Below, in pieces: positions 23,589 to 35,984 of a stretch of DNA of 64,000 bases; positions within the stretch are counted from its first letter, which is position 1; the number at the start of each line of letters is the position of its first letter. Under the pieces are notes generated by a model. The model did no database searches and was not told the DNA's origin. It saw nothing but the letters and a program-made list of their open reading frames with translations. The DNA is from Sporodiniella umbellata (taxonomy: Eukaryota; Mucoromycota; Mucoromycetes; Mucorales; Rhizopodaceae), in contig JAIXMR010000037.1 in assembly GCA_025677835.1 (NCBI GenBank), positions 62,001 to 126,000 of the forward strand, given 5' to 3'. Made by a program: the position numbers and the translations under genes.

Positions 23589-23789
23589 CTTGAGGCCTTT
23601 TTTGGTCTTGTACTGTATATCGCTATATAACACAAAATCTTGATGTATTGTTCCTTTTGAAGGGTATAAGCCTGCTTGATAAGTTGTATTTAATAATAAA
23701 TGAGTGGCATCTTTTAGTGTCAAATGATCTTGTAAAGAAGAAACTAATTGATCAATGCTGGGTAGTCTGTTTATATCCAATCGGTTCAT
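23568..23789 (-). CDS. Hypothetical 73-residue protein overlapping the RABL6-like 3' end
   Basis: Open frame starting MNRLDINRLPSIDQLVSSL and ending KKGLKLLPDLR. The composition is balanced and soluble (two likely helices), unlike the A/T-run artefacts nearby, and a long pyrimidine-rich leader precedes the ATG. Its last 21 bases overlap the last codons of the RABL6-like gene on the other strand. No family recognised. It could be a genuine small gene or chance. Confidence 0.35.
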   Translation of the reverse strand: MNRLDINRLPSIDQLVSSLQDHLTLKDATHLLLNTTYQAGLYPSKGTIHQDFVLYSDIQYKTKKGLKLLPDLR

Positions 23790-24026
23790 GTTTCTTATTT
23801 TTTTATTTTTTGCTTTTTTTTCAGGAAAAGATAGCAAAAACAAAAAACGGAAATTGATGAGAGAAAGAAAAAGAAAAAAAAGAAAAAATAAGGGGGAGAG
23901 GAGTGTGTGTATGTGCGTATGTATGTGTGTTGTGTGCTAAACTATTCCTATAAATATTGCATTGCGGAGATTTATTTACGGCGATTTAAAAAAAAAAAAA
24001 AAAAAATAGCATTTCTTGTGGGTATT

Positions 24027-25322
24027 TTACAGTGTGCGTTGAAATCGAGCCATCATATCGCTTATTAATGTAACAGAGTCGCTGCCCAGTTGGTAGTAGC
24101 CTTGGGTAGATCCAGGATTGAACATGCCAGTATGTGCTGAGATAACGTCAGGCGCTGAAGACATTACGGGAATAAATAAGTGTCTGGTGTCCTCAGGTGG
24201 CATTTTGATAAACGTTTTAGGTCCCTCATAATCTTCTCCTGGTAACTAAAAGATTTTTCTTTTAACTTTTTTTCTCAGAGACTATACTTACGAGGATATA
24301 AAAAGACTTGAAAAACAAATTGGGTACTTGCAGTAGCTTTTTAACTCTGAAAGAAAGCTCGTCAAGAATTTGTTTTTACTACTCATTTCTTCAAAACAAA
24401 CCTTTCATCACAGCCATGCATATCCGATAAGTCCTTAATAAACATCAATTCATCGTAGGCACCCGTTAGAGTATTTGTGATCTTGTCCCTTGCCAAATAC
24501 GCTGCAGCCGCACCTACAGCCACAGCTCCTACACCTGCCCACAAACCCCAAGAGCCTCCTGCTTTTTTCTTCTGAGGGCCTTCAATTGCTCTTGATGTAG
24601 TACTCATTAAGGCAGTGGCTCCTAAAATTTGCCCCACTTTACCAAACTTCTCCATGCCATTCTTAGCTTCGCTAGCCACCAAATGGCGGTTGATAGAATA
24701 GAAAGGTGTATCGTAAGCTAACATACCAATGATTTTTGCGCCTGACACGTCTTGATTAGTAAATTTTAAGATTGTTTCTGCGGCTGTTACCAAAAAAAAA
24801 AAAACAAGAGTTAATCCGGTGTGACCAACTGTTTGTTTATTTATTTATATGTGAGTACACACAACTATATATTACCTACAATGCCACCCATGGAATGACC
24901 TAATAAAACAATCATAATGTTCGAAGTCTCATTTAGCCGCTTCATGTCTGATTTCAACTGTTCCACTTTGTCCAGCAGCCAATCTGAGAAATTGTTGACA
25001 GCTATTTTAAGTTCTCTATTTGAGGGTTAGTAACCGACACTTGTTTCTTTTTTTTTTTTTTTTTTTTGGTTTACCCTGCAGTCTTATAAGAAGGGTAAAC
25101 ATCTACTTCTGCATCGACATTTGTACTGTTGGTAAGAATCGTTTGTAATCTATTGGGAAATTCCTATATGGGTCTTAGTGAAACATGAAACAGACTAAGA
25201 AGCATTTGTTTTTATTTGTTATTTTTTTTTTTTTTGCAAGAAAGGAGAACATGATTTCGTACTTCAAAACTTGTATCAGAACCTCGAAAGCCATGAACGA
25301 ATATCAGCAAAAGTTTATCCAT
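24027..25322 (-). CDS. Alpha/beta-hydrolase (lipase-like, DUF676-type)
   Basis: The minus strand starts MDKLLLIFVHGFRGSDTSFE, the strand and HG oxyanion motif of serine hydrolases. It continues after an intron with EFPNRLQTIL, DVYPSYKTAGELK and then LLGHSMGGIV, the GxSxG nucleophile elbow. The next exon has IGMLAYDTPFYSINR, typical of fungal lipase-like proteins, then a Gly/Ala-rich possible membrane helix (GLWAGVGAVAVGAAAAYLA), DELMFIKDLSDM and later exons ending SDMMARFQRTL with a probable catalytic His (SAHTGMFNP). Substrate unknown. The putative membrane helix suggests attachment to an organelle membrane. Exon boundaries near 24780-24880 and 25020-25160 lie at T/A homopolymers. Confidence 0.8.
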
Positions 25323-26828
25323 CTAGGCTTTAAGGAAAAAAAGAAAAAGAGAAAATGCCGATTTCTGGCTTTCTTTTTTAGAGTCCCGTTTATAAAAACC
25401 GTTACCCTGTTTGTGGTACTCCATCCATGACTATAACAAAATCATTTTACAAAATGAATGTCGCATTTTATAATACAAATTATATCTGAATAGACAATTT
25501 CTACGTTTCTGTACTGACTTCTTTTGATATATAAAGGCAGGATCACTAAATCAGTCCTGACATATTACTATAGATTTATGAAAGCAACTGCCTGGTTTCT
25601 GTTACTATGAAAACTGAATATGTTTTTATTTTCATATGAAGATCAAACGGAAACTGGTGTGTACAATACTTCTATAGGCTTCTTTAGAAGAGAGCCAATA
25701 CAAAAAACCCTTTCAAAGCTACTTTTTGAAAAATAAAAATCCCAGGATTTGGATTTGTTTCAACCTAACCTCATGGTTAGATTTGAAATATTACCTTACG
25801 AACGACAGTTCTATACTCTTTTAAAAAAAAACAGTGTTGCTTTCGTCAAACCATAGAGTATGTCAGCCTACCATGCTTTTAAGCATGTGCCATAAAGCTC
25901 GAATATCCTCACTCCTGTTACCTCTTCTCTTTTTGTTGAAACTCCCCTCTCAAACCGTTGATAATCTACAGGTACAAAAATTGACTTTGGATCAGTGTAT
26001 GTTTGGAGGGGGCTTCTTGCCCTTACTCCTTTTTTTTTTTTTTTTTGGCCTTGTTATCTAAAAAGTCCATAACGATAGTTTATGGGCTATCTTTGTGATA
26101 CTTTCAAAGACTCCTGTTTATTCCTTTGCCGCTAGTATCAAAAGACGTCTCCCCACTTGGGATTCAATATCGGTGTAAATCAAAAAGGCTGTAAAATGTG
26201 ACTGGCCGTACTTTCTAAAGCCTCTTAAAAGGGAAATCCTTCTTTGTAGATTGATTTGAAGCATGGATTATGCAGAGAGTTTTATTCAAGATAACCTTCA
26301 TAATCCAGCAGTAACGTCAGATAACCCCAAGTGCTTAAAAAGAATAGACCCTGCATGCACGTAGATATTTACTGCTCTATCTACTCTAATTCAAGACACA
26401 TTGTATCGAAATATAAGGCAAAAGGAGTTTCTTCTTTTAGAGTTGTACTTTTGCCGCATTTTTTGTTGAAGTGATCTACTTTTTTTTTTTAAAGCAAAAA
26501 GATTGTAACCTCAGCTAGAAGCATGGTAAGACAAGAGTTTTTTTTTAAAAAAAAAAAAAAAGGAAAAAAAATTGTTCTAAGGAAAACTCTAGTGGTTTTT
26601 CTTAGTAAGCCAAGGTTCGCTGAAGAATGGATAGATTCAACCACGTTTGTCTAGAAAGGGACCTTAAAAAGAAGAAATAAATATTTATTCGCGAGGCCAT
26701 CGACTTTTGACCAATAACGATTTACTTTCAGACTCTATCTCCTTTTTAGAAAGCTTCTCTTTGGAAGCAGAGTATTTACTTTCACCTTTTCTTTTATGAA
26801 GCCTTTTTTTTGTTGAAGTACGGCTATT
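25323..26828. other. Intergenic region, 1.5 kb, no gene seen
   Basis: Spacer between the hydrolase start and the G-alpha stop. Short frames such as 25834-26061 end in T runs and lack motifs. A runs at 26550-26564 and T runs at 26029-26046. Confidence 0.5.
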
Positions 26829-28028
26829 TTATAGTAGGCCGATCTGTCGCAAATCGTCATGTACGATAATATCATTGACAGCATTCATGACAAACTTGAT
26901 TTGCTGTGTGTCTGTAGCGCATGTGAGATGTGTATAGATTTGCTTGGTATCTCTTGTGTTTAAAGCAAGAAACTTTTCAGACAGATAACGGCATGCATCT
27001 TTATACCCGTTCCCACGATAGTCGTCAAAGTAAGATGCCAAAGGGTGCTGTACAAGCTTTTCTGCGAAAAGATCAATTTTGTTGAGAAAGAGAATGATCG
27101 ATGTCTTGATAAACCACCTCGAATTACAAATAGAGTCAAACAAAGTAAGCGATTCCTGTAGTCGATTCACACTCGCATCCTCAAACAGAACTTGATCGTA
27201 CTCTGATATAGCCACTAAAAAAAGTAATGCAGTCACGTTCTCAAAACAATGAATCCATTTCTTACGCTCCGAACGCTGGCCTCCTACATCTAGCATGCGG
27301 TAGGTAAGAGGACCAATGATAAAAGTGGTTTCTGTAATTCCGGTTGATTTTACACGCGAACGGAGTAAATCTTGATCGCTGGGGATGTAGTGAGGGTGTC
27401 CAATACGCAAGATGGAATCGAAATAGCTTTTTTGTTTTATAAAGAAAAAGACGTTATACAAACACACGTATATATATATATATATATCTATCTATCTATG
27501 TATTTTTCCACAATGCAACTTATTCTTACTATTTTGCTGAATCATTCAGCTGGAACTCACTGGCTCTATCTACACATTCTCGAACTCCGATATCTTCCCA
27601 AAGCGTAGCCAAAGCATCCACAAGCTCTTGATCCAAAGCATCCACCTGAGGAGGCGCTTTAAAGACAACTAGAATTTGCTGTTTGTTTTCATTTTGAAAA
27701 GAAATACCGAGGCTTTCCATGGCTTCCAATGTGACCATCATGGACTGAACTGTATTACTGAAAATAACTTCTTTAAAACTTTCCCGCTCCTCTTGAGAAT
27801 AGCCTCCATCATGAATAAGCTTCATCTGTTTTAAAATGGTTGATTTTCCAGATTCTCCAGCACCTAGCGGCTGTGAGCGTCACCTTTTTAGGATAAGAAG
27901 GCATTTTTACCTAAAAGCAACATCTTAATCTGTCTTTTCATATGGTCTCGTTGTATCTTTATTTCCACATCAATTTCTCGGCTCTTTTGCTTTTCTTCCC
28001 CTTCTTCAACAGATTGACAGCACCCCAT
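26829..28028 (-). CDS. Heterotrimeric G-protein alpha subunit
   Basis: Signal-transducing GTPase at the plasma membrane. The minus strand starts MGCCQSVEEGEEKQKSRE: Gly2 for myristoylation and Cys3/Cys4 for palmitoylation. After a short intron the P-loop GAGESGKSTILKQMK follows. The helical domain has ALWEDIGVREC. Switch I includes DLLRSRVKSTGITETTF with the catalytic Arg, switch II DVGGQRSERKKWIHCF, then FLNKIDLF (NKxD) and TCATDTQQIKFVM (TCAT). The C-terminus ends DDLRQIGLL, so the Cys at position -4 used by pertussis toxin in Gi-type subunits is absent. An intron carries a TA/TATC microsatellite. All nucleotide-binding motifs look intact. Confidence 0.96.
27469..27499. repeat. (TA)n(TATC)n microsatellite in a G-alpha intron
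   Basis: TA run followed by TATC/TATG units. Confidence 0.75.
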
Positions 28029-28120
28029 TCTTGTAACGTTTAAATAGAAAAGAAGAAGAAAAGGCTAAAAAAAAAAAAAAAACAATAAACAAAAAAAAAA
28101 AAAAAAGCGATCGATGTTGA

Positions 28121-28121
<1 letters not shown>

Positions 28122-28152
<31 letters not shown>
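28122..28152. repeat. (AT)n(GT)n microsatellite upstream of G-alpha
   Basis: Alternating AT then GT units between the G-alpha start and the end of the VPS9-ankyrin gene. Confidence 0.75.
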
Positions 28153-28189
28153 AAATGTGCGTTTGTGCGTTTGTGTAAAACTAAGAATA

Positions 28190-31100
28190 TAAAAGGAAAA
28201 CAAGGTGGATTTATTTAATAAAAGCTTCAAATTGTCTCTTTCGGTCTTTAGCGCAAGCCGTGCCATCTGTTTGATACCTTTTATCATCATTTTTGAGTGT
28301 AAACGCTGAAAATGGGCAAGTTCATCTGATATCGTTTGGTGAGACTGCATAATTTGACAATCAAGCTCTTTGGTGTTCTACATGTTTTTTTTTTTTTTTT
28401 CGAAAATGTTAAACCACCGAAAAGCAGCATGTGTTTTACCTGTTCCTGCCCATGAATTAAAAGCTGCCAAAGAGAAGCTCTCTTTTTCTTTTCGTTTTCC
28501 GATTTGATTTGTCTTTGATACTCAATAAGGTCTAACGGGCTTCTTAAGGATATCTAATGACAGATGTCAAAAAAAAAATCCTGTTTTTATAGTTTAAACT
28601 GTACCAAGATACCATTCATCACGTCATGGCTAGCCTGACATTGTTTGATAAAAGACAAAATACCCTAAAGAGAGAAGAAGAAAGAAAAGAAAAAAAAAAT
28701 GTAAAAGAAAAGCCAGAGAGAAAAAAAAAATACACTTTACAGTATAATCGCACATTACTGTAGCGCACACTTGTATTGTCCCACCTATCACTGGATCTTG
28801 CTGTGTTACCTTGTCCAGATAAGTCAAGGTTTGTATCCACTCAGCCCTGATGTCCACTGCCAACTTCAATATTAGAAAAAAAAAAAAAAAGGGGAGTGCG
28901 TTTCATTCATACCTTGTTTTACATTGGCCACCCTTCGCCCGGTGGCAAGTAAATGAGCATAATGGCTTTTAAGAGGCAAGATGGTATCAAAAATATATCT
29001 GAAAAAGCACGCTTCGTCTTGCCCTGAACTAGCAATAGCAACTACGGATGCATTGCTTTTTTTCATTCTTTCTTTGGGCTCCAAAGAGCCAATAAAATCA
29101 AGTACCAAAGGATGGCGAGGTAATGTGGGATGATATAGAATCCAGTTCATAAAGTTATCCAATCGGGTCAGAACAGAGCCACGGATTAGGAAAGGCAAGT
29201 CTGTTGAATCGACCAAATCAGCCAAAGGAGGTAAAAAAAGCTCTGCAGTTTCTGATAGTAATTCTCTCCGAAGTATAAAGAACTCCTCTAGTCTTCTTTC
29301 TACCATTTTGGCGTGACCTCTCTTTTGAAAAATAGGCTAATGTTAGTATATCTCTACACACACACACACACACACACAGAGAGAGAAAGCCCTTCTAGAT
29401 TCTTACTTGATAGCTATGGACCACATAATAAAGCTTTTTATCATTTTTTACTACTGATCTCGTTATTCTCCACTGAAGCGAGTGTCTAGCAGATAACGGA
29501 CGCGTCATGAAACCTTGAAAAAAGACAAATAGTCAATAGAATGCTTACACTTTTTTTTCTTACCATCTAAGGCCTGACATAGATGAGGTAAATGACAAAG
29601 ATCTACTGGCCGTTCACCTTTTACGTTTTTGAAATCCAAACTGGCACCATAGCAACATAGAGTTTGTACAAACTCAAGCACCAAGGGTATACTAGCTGGT
29701 GTGGCCTGTTCCAATGCGATATGTAAAGGAGTATTATGATCCGGCCAATCCTGGGCTTTGATCTGATCTCGATACCGATGAATAAGCTCTAGACCGCCTG
29801 TGATACCTTTGGGCAAGCGTGCGGCAATCGCATGAAGAACGGACCTTCCGCTTCGGTCTGCTCCCACGACCAGCGTAGGGAACAATTGAAGGAGATCTAG
29901 ACGACCTTCTGAAGCCCAAGTCCAGAGAGGGGATTGACCTTGAAAGTTGAGACGGGTCAGGGCATGAACTGGAGCCGTCTTGAGCCAGTGTGGGTCGCGG
30001 GACACATGATAGAGGGTGTTGCCTGCTGAGTCAGCCCAGTGCTCAGCACCTTTGAAAGCATGAAGAAGTCTCTGGGTGAATTCAGGTGAGTGAGAGGCGA
30101 GATGAAGGACCGTTTGACCGGTCCGGGCATTACAGGGAGAAGGCGTACCATGAGCAAAGACGGCCTCGAGCATCTCTAGGGTAGCCTGTGTACGACCAAG
30201 ATACATCAAGACCGAATCGCCCTCCTTATCTAGGGCGTCTAGCGTCTCCCTGACCTGTGTATCTTTCAGGAGCAGGAGGACCGTCGGAAATGAACAGGCC
30301 TGGACGGCACACATCAAAGGCGTCATGCCTCTGTCATTAAGATCGCTAAGTTTTACACCGTCTTGCCGTGTCAGAATCCATTGTACTAGACTGGCTTGGC
30401 CCTCGAGGCAAGCCTTGAGTAGCACGTTATTCCCCTGCCTGTCACGTGGTTCGAGCGCGGTCATATCATTATAGTATTTCTCAAAGCTAGCTAGATCGTT
30501 GGCCTGAATACTGGCCCAAAGGCGTTGGTTGTTCAAAGAGAGCTCGTGGATATTTGAATGGGGTATAAAGTTGAGCACAGCTTCAAGCGTACTCAGCGAA
30601 TAACCATAAGTACCGTATGAAATATCTGTTTTGAAAATAAAATCCTTCATGTAACACAGGTTGGCCAACAGATGTGGTAGTTTGCTAGAAATCATCGTCA
30701 TCAAAAAGAGAGGCACCAAACTGTCAGTGCTCAGACAGTCTTCCTGAGTGAGTGCTTCGATTGTGTTCAGCAGGCAGTCTAGTTTGCAGATAGGACTCCT
30801 CAGGGAGCCGATTTTTTCAAAGTAACCGGTTGCATGCTGAACTTTTGCCCTTGCCTCTCTCAAATTGGGTAGCGAAATTTGTGTGTAGTCCAAATATTCT
30901 AGATCTTCTAGAATTTCTGATAGCATCTGGTCTTGGTCCAAAAGAAGTTGTGTGATTTTAAAGAATGCAATGTCATATGTTTCCTCCATAAAGACGTTTT
31001 CAAAAGCAAGGCACATGTCTTCTAAACTTCTCTTTTCGTCTTGGAATGATTCAAGAAACTAAGCCCCTTTCCGTCAATAGCTTTAGTTTTATAGACATCT

Positions 31101-31310
31101 TTATGCTAGTGTTATTATGCTTTTTACGTGACAGCCGGCTTCCAGTATATTTTCCGTACAACTTTGCAAATCTCGAATTGTATGGCAGCTCTCTGACGCT
31201 TTTGAAAAGCGAGCTACGAGCTGGTCTAAAACTGGAAACAGCTCAATGCAGCCTGTCTCTCCTAGTGCCGGCTTTAATCGACTAAAATAAACAAAGTTTC
31301 TGTTTTTCAT
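28190..31310 (-). CDS. VPS9 - ankyrin - PX-BAR protein (Vrl1/VARP-like Rab5 GEF)
   Basis: The minus strand starts MKNRNFVYFSRLKPALGE. The next exon carries a helical N-terminal region and the end of a VPS9-type domain (SLVPLFLMTMISSKLPHLL, YSLSTLEAVLNF). Ankyrin repeats follow: RDRQGNNVLLKACLEGQ, DLNDRGMTPLMCAVQA, NARTGQTVLHLASHS, DRSGRSVLHAIA and DHNTPLHIALEQ. After another intron comes a PX domain (WRITRSVVKNDKKLYYVVH, then MVERRLEEFFILRREL and HPLVLDFIG), then helical exons (DEACFFRYIFDTILPL, ELAHFQRLHSKMMIKG) that look like a BAR region. This order is that of yeast Vrl1, a VPS9 GEF of the VINE sorting-nexin coat; VARP shares the VPS9-ankyrin part. The C-terminal end is uncertain because the last frame runs into repeats. 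Confidence 0.8.
29356..29386. repeat. (CA)n(GA)n microsatellite in an intron
   Basis: CA run followed by GA units inside the intron that splits the PX domain. Confidence 0.75.
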
Positions 31311-32231
31311 GCGAACTGTTTATGTTTTGGTTATTTATATTTACTCTAAACGATTAGCGTTCTATGCATATAAATAAAAATCAGTAAACAACCAGCCAAG
31401 TTCTTTTTCCGAGTATACCCTTTGATTCATTATAGCCTTATCAAGGTACAGTATCAGATGCGTACACTGTGCATGCATGTTGTATAATAGCTTTGAATAT
31501 AAAATAGTCGACTGGACATGCGCAAAGACAATACATCCGTGACTGAACTTAAGCGAGTATCCAGCTAATGTCTGAAGAGCATGCTGAGCAGGGTTTGATA
31601 CATGAAAAGGAATTTGAACGACGTGATTTGCTGTTTATAAAAAGCAAAAAATTAACAAATCTTCTCCTCTTTTTTTTTTTATATTCCCCTCGCTTTCCCC
31701 TCTTTTTGTTAATATCTTTTGTCTCTTTTTATTTTCTAAAGAGGGAGTGGAAATATCCATCAAACAATCTACCTAAATAGTGATATGAATAGGGCTCTTT
31801 AGGACATGACGAAATGGGTGGTAAAAGAACGATTGAAAAAAAATGTTTGTTGCTTAATCTTGAATCGTTTAAAATAGTGTTCAACATCAAAAGAAAATAT
31901 AAATAAGAGAAAAACAAAAGAAAGAAAGAAAAAGCGTTTATTTATTTATTTTTCATTCTTTATTATTGTTATTCTTCTAAAAAAGCATAGAAATGCTCTC
32001 TTGCGTCTATATCTGCAATCCAAAACTCTCTGAATCGCTGGTATGTTTGTACAACCGTGGCATAAAGGAGGTTCTTTTTTTTTTTTTTTTTTATTGTTAC
32101 CTTCTCCCTAAAACAGATTGTCTCTTTTTTTTTTTTTCACAAGTGTCTTTCTATAATCCTTTTTTTTTTTTAACCACATACTTTTCTTTGTTTTTTCTTT
32201 TCCTTTTCTTTATTTGTTTGCTGTACACGTT
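31311..32231. other. Divergent intergenic region, kinase / Vrl1-like gene
   Basis: About 920 bases between two divergent starts. Poly-pyrimidine tracts and T runs (31668-31680, 32074-32092, 32127-32138, 32160-32171) lie near the kinase start. No coding signal recognised. Confidence 0.55.
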
Positions 32232-33572
<1,341 letters not shown>

Positions 33573-34201
33573 AGTACATAGGCCTTTAATAATAATAATG
33601 ATAGTAAATAATACAGTGTGACAGGCAAATCTGATCTTTTTTTTAAAATAAATAAATGACAGTTTGTCAGTGAATAATCGACGTTTTTGAAATCCCGTAT
33701 TGTCTTTTTAGATATAGTCAAATTGGCGTTATGTACTGTCGATCCTAAAGCACGAAACTCTAAAAAATAAGTAACAGTCAAGAAATGAATGGCTTATGAA
33801 ATGAGGAACTCCGAATCTGAATTGAACTAAAGAATTACGCCTCTGTTTAGTAGGATTGAATTTAGTATCAACACGAGAATCAATTGAACTAGGCCAAACA
33901 CAGATATATTTGCAAAAACTTTCGCGATAGCTATTAAAATTAAAGACTTCTAGATGTAGTGATGATAAGAAGGCAATCTAAAATCATCGTAGCAGATTAC
34001 TGTTACTTTGTTACAATAGAAGTATCTATCCTGACTGCCAACGGTAGGGCGATGCTCTTTGTGAGTACCAATAATAGGTTCTTTCAATCTTAAAAGACGA
34101 TATACGGAAAGCACCAAAAATACCGGGGAATGGCGAAGAACAAAAAAATCTGAAAAAAAAAAAAATCGCCACACTCAACTGATGCAAGAAATAAATTACT
34201 T
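33573..34201. other. Intergenic spacer between convergent kinase and CotH-like genes
   Basis: About 630 bases. Two minus-strand short frames (33545-33781, 33950-34174) lack motifs. Presumably both 3' untranslated regions. Confidence 0.5.
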
Positions 34202-35984
34202 TTAAAGAGGATATATTTGTGAGCTATAAGTTATGCCAGGCTCCTTTTTTCTTTCAGTATAAAACCTGGCTGTGTTTTGATACACTTTAAAAAACCAATC
34301 TTTGATACTAGGCAAAGAAATATGCCCAGTAGGACCATCAACAGCTAGCTCAAAAGGCAGGTGTCCTTTGAGTCGTAGTCCCATGTCAATCCAAGCCAAA
34401 GTGTTGGCATTATCAGGTACGCGAGCCTTGGCGGATTGTTGTGTACCATGGGTTTGTACCACTTTGTACTTATTAACCTCTCCAGGGCTTTTGACACGCG
34501 GCAGGCTACGATCCCAAAGTACATCATCACGGATCAAATCAGAAATTCGTTTGAAATGAGAAAAAGAAATAGCCGGATTTACCAGACGTATATTGACTTC
34601 CTGTACGATTTCTTCAAATCGTTTTTGGAAAGCAGGCACACGCATCATTTGAACAAACAAAGGCCGGGAATGAATAGCAGGCATTCGATTGTAATCGCCA
34701 CTCCAGATATCTTCCATCGAAAAGAAAGTGTTTCCTATCGTAAGGTCGAGATCTGTGGGTATATAGATAAATTGTTTGTTTTTGGGGTTTTGGTACAGAT
34801 AAAAATTGTCGCACATAGTCAAGTAACCATCCGAATATCCCAACAACACTTCAAGTGCCATTCTATAGATTCTCAATTAAATAACTCAAATACAAATATA
34901 CAGTCTCCTTACGCTCGAAGAAAAGATTCTGTGTGCAGTTGTTTGTTCCAGGCCCTGACATCGCTTGGTGCGTTGGCAATAAACTTAGTTAGGCCCTGAA
35001 GTGGCTGAAAACCCTTTTTTTTGGCGGCTCGCAGTTGGTATTGACCGGCGCTATAGTAAGTGACGTTTGTCATGTATGAGAGATCAGACCGAAGACCCAG
35101 CTTTTCAGAGTTACTGGTATGACGAATGCCTTCGTACAAAGGACCTGCTCGATAGCGCTTTGAGGGTTGACCAAACACATTTTTCAGCCAATGGCTACCT
35201 ATGGTATCTACCATGCCAAAAAGGCCAATAGGCTGCTTATTGATGACCAAACGTATATAGGAAAATTCAGAAGATACCAGACCAACAGATCGAAGAAAAT
35301 TATGCGTGAGCTGTTCACGCATATAGGAAGGATCCGTAGTCAAGGCACGTAGTTTTAATCGAGTATATCCATAGAGCGGGCTCTGCAATCTCAATGTATA
35401 AGCTAGTTTGGGAAACGTACGCGAGCTTTGACCAGAAAGTGTGATAAGCGTGTGTGGAAGTACCAGGCGGTCTTGTGCAGCAATATAATAGAGTGTGGAC
35501 GGGATAGAAAAGTTCTTGGCTGTCAAGTTATGATGCAGGTTGTCTACTAGACCTTGGTCAGCCATAAAATGTAAGGTAGGGATCTCGTCTTGCCTATGAA
35601 GCCTTGAGGAGGTACGGTTAAAGAGAGAAGGATACAACTGGGGCAACGGTAGGTTGGGTAGCGTATTCCAATTACGACCAAAGAACTCATGCTGAGTATC
35701 TACGGGTGAAGGCGAACGAACAAAAAGCTCCTTCTGCTTTATTTCGTATTGGTAACCTACCTGAGCAATAGGGGCAATAGCAGTATAGATGATTGGAAAT
35801 GTCTTGTTAGGCGACAGAGTATAGGGAATTCCATCTACCCATACACTACCCGGTACCTGTGCTATATTGATAACACGGTACTCAATGGCTTTTGCTGACA
35901 CCAAAAAGACTAGACTTGAATCAGTCTTGAGTATTTTTCATCTCAATTACCTGTGGTAGCAACAAGACAGTCTAAAAAGAACAT
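34202..35984 (-). CDS. CotH kinase-like secreted protein
   Basis: Three exons on the minus strand. The first exon and the beginning of the second give MFFLDCLVATTVFLVSA followed by KAIEYRV, a clear signal peptide. The body contains IPSTLYYIAAQDRLVLPHT, ITLSGQSSRTFPKLAYTL (CotH SR..PK element), LKLRALTTDPSYMREQL, INKQPIGLFGMVDTIGSHW and, after a 48-nt intron, MALEVLLGYSDGYLTMCDN and IPTDLDLTIGN. This is the Mucorales CotH (spore-coat protein H-like) family, found at the cell surface and expanded in these fungi. No GPI-type hydrophobic tail is visible at the C-terminus (SSQIYPL), so it is probably secreted rather than anchored. I see no copy of the long motif described for CotH3-type invasins. 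Confidence 0.88.

Noticed and set aside
25834..26061. 75-residue hydrophobic frame
   Set aside because: Ends in a T homopolymer, has no start context or family motif.
28006..28190. Extension of the Vrl1-like frame through the GT repeat into G-alpha
   Set aside because: It would translate a microsatellite and overlap the G-alpha first exon; the true end is probably earlier or spliced.
29505..31016. Ankyrin region as evidence of horizontal transfer (GC-richer than flanks)
   Set aside because: Other well-conserved exons here (histidine phosphatase, HECT domain) are also GC-richer, so this is exon composition and not transfer.
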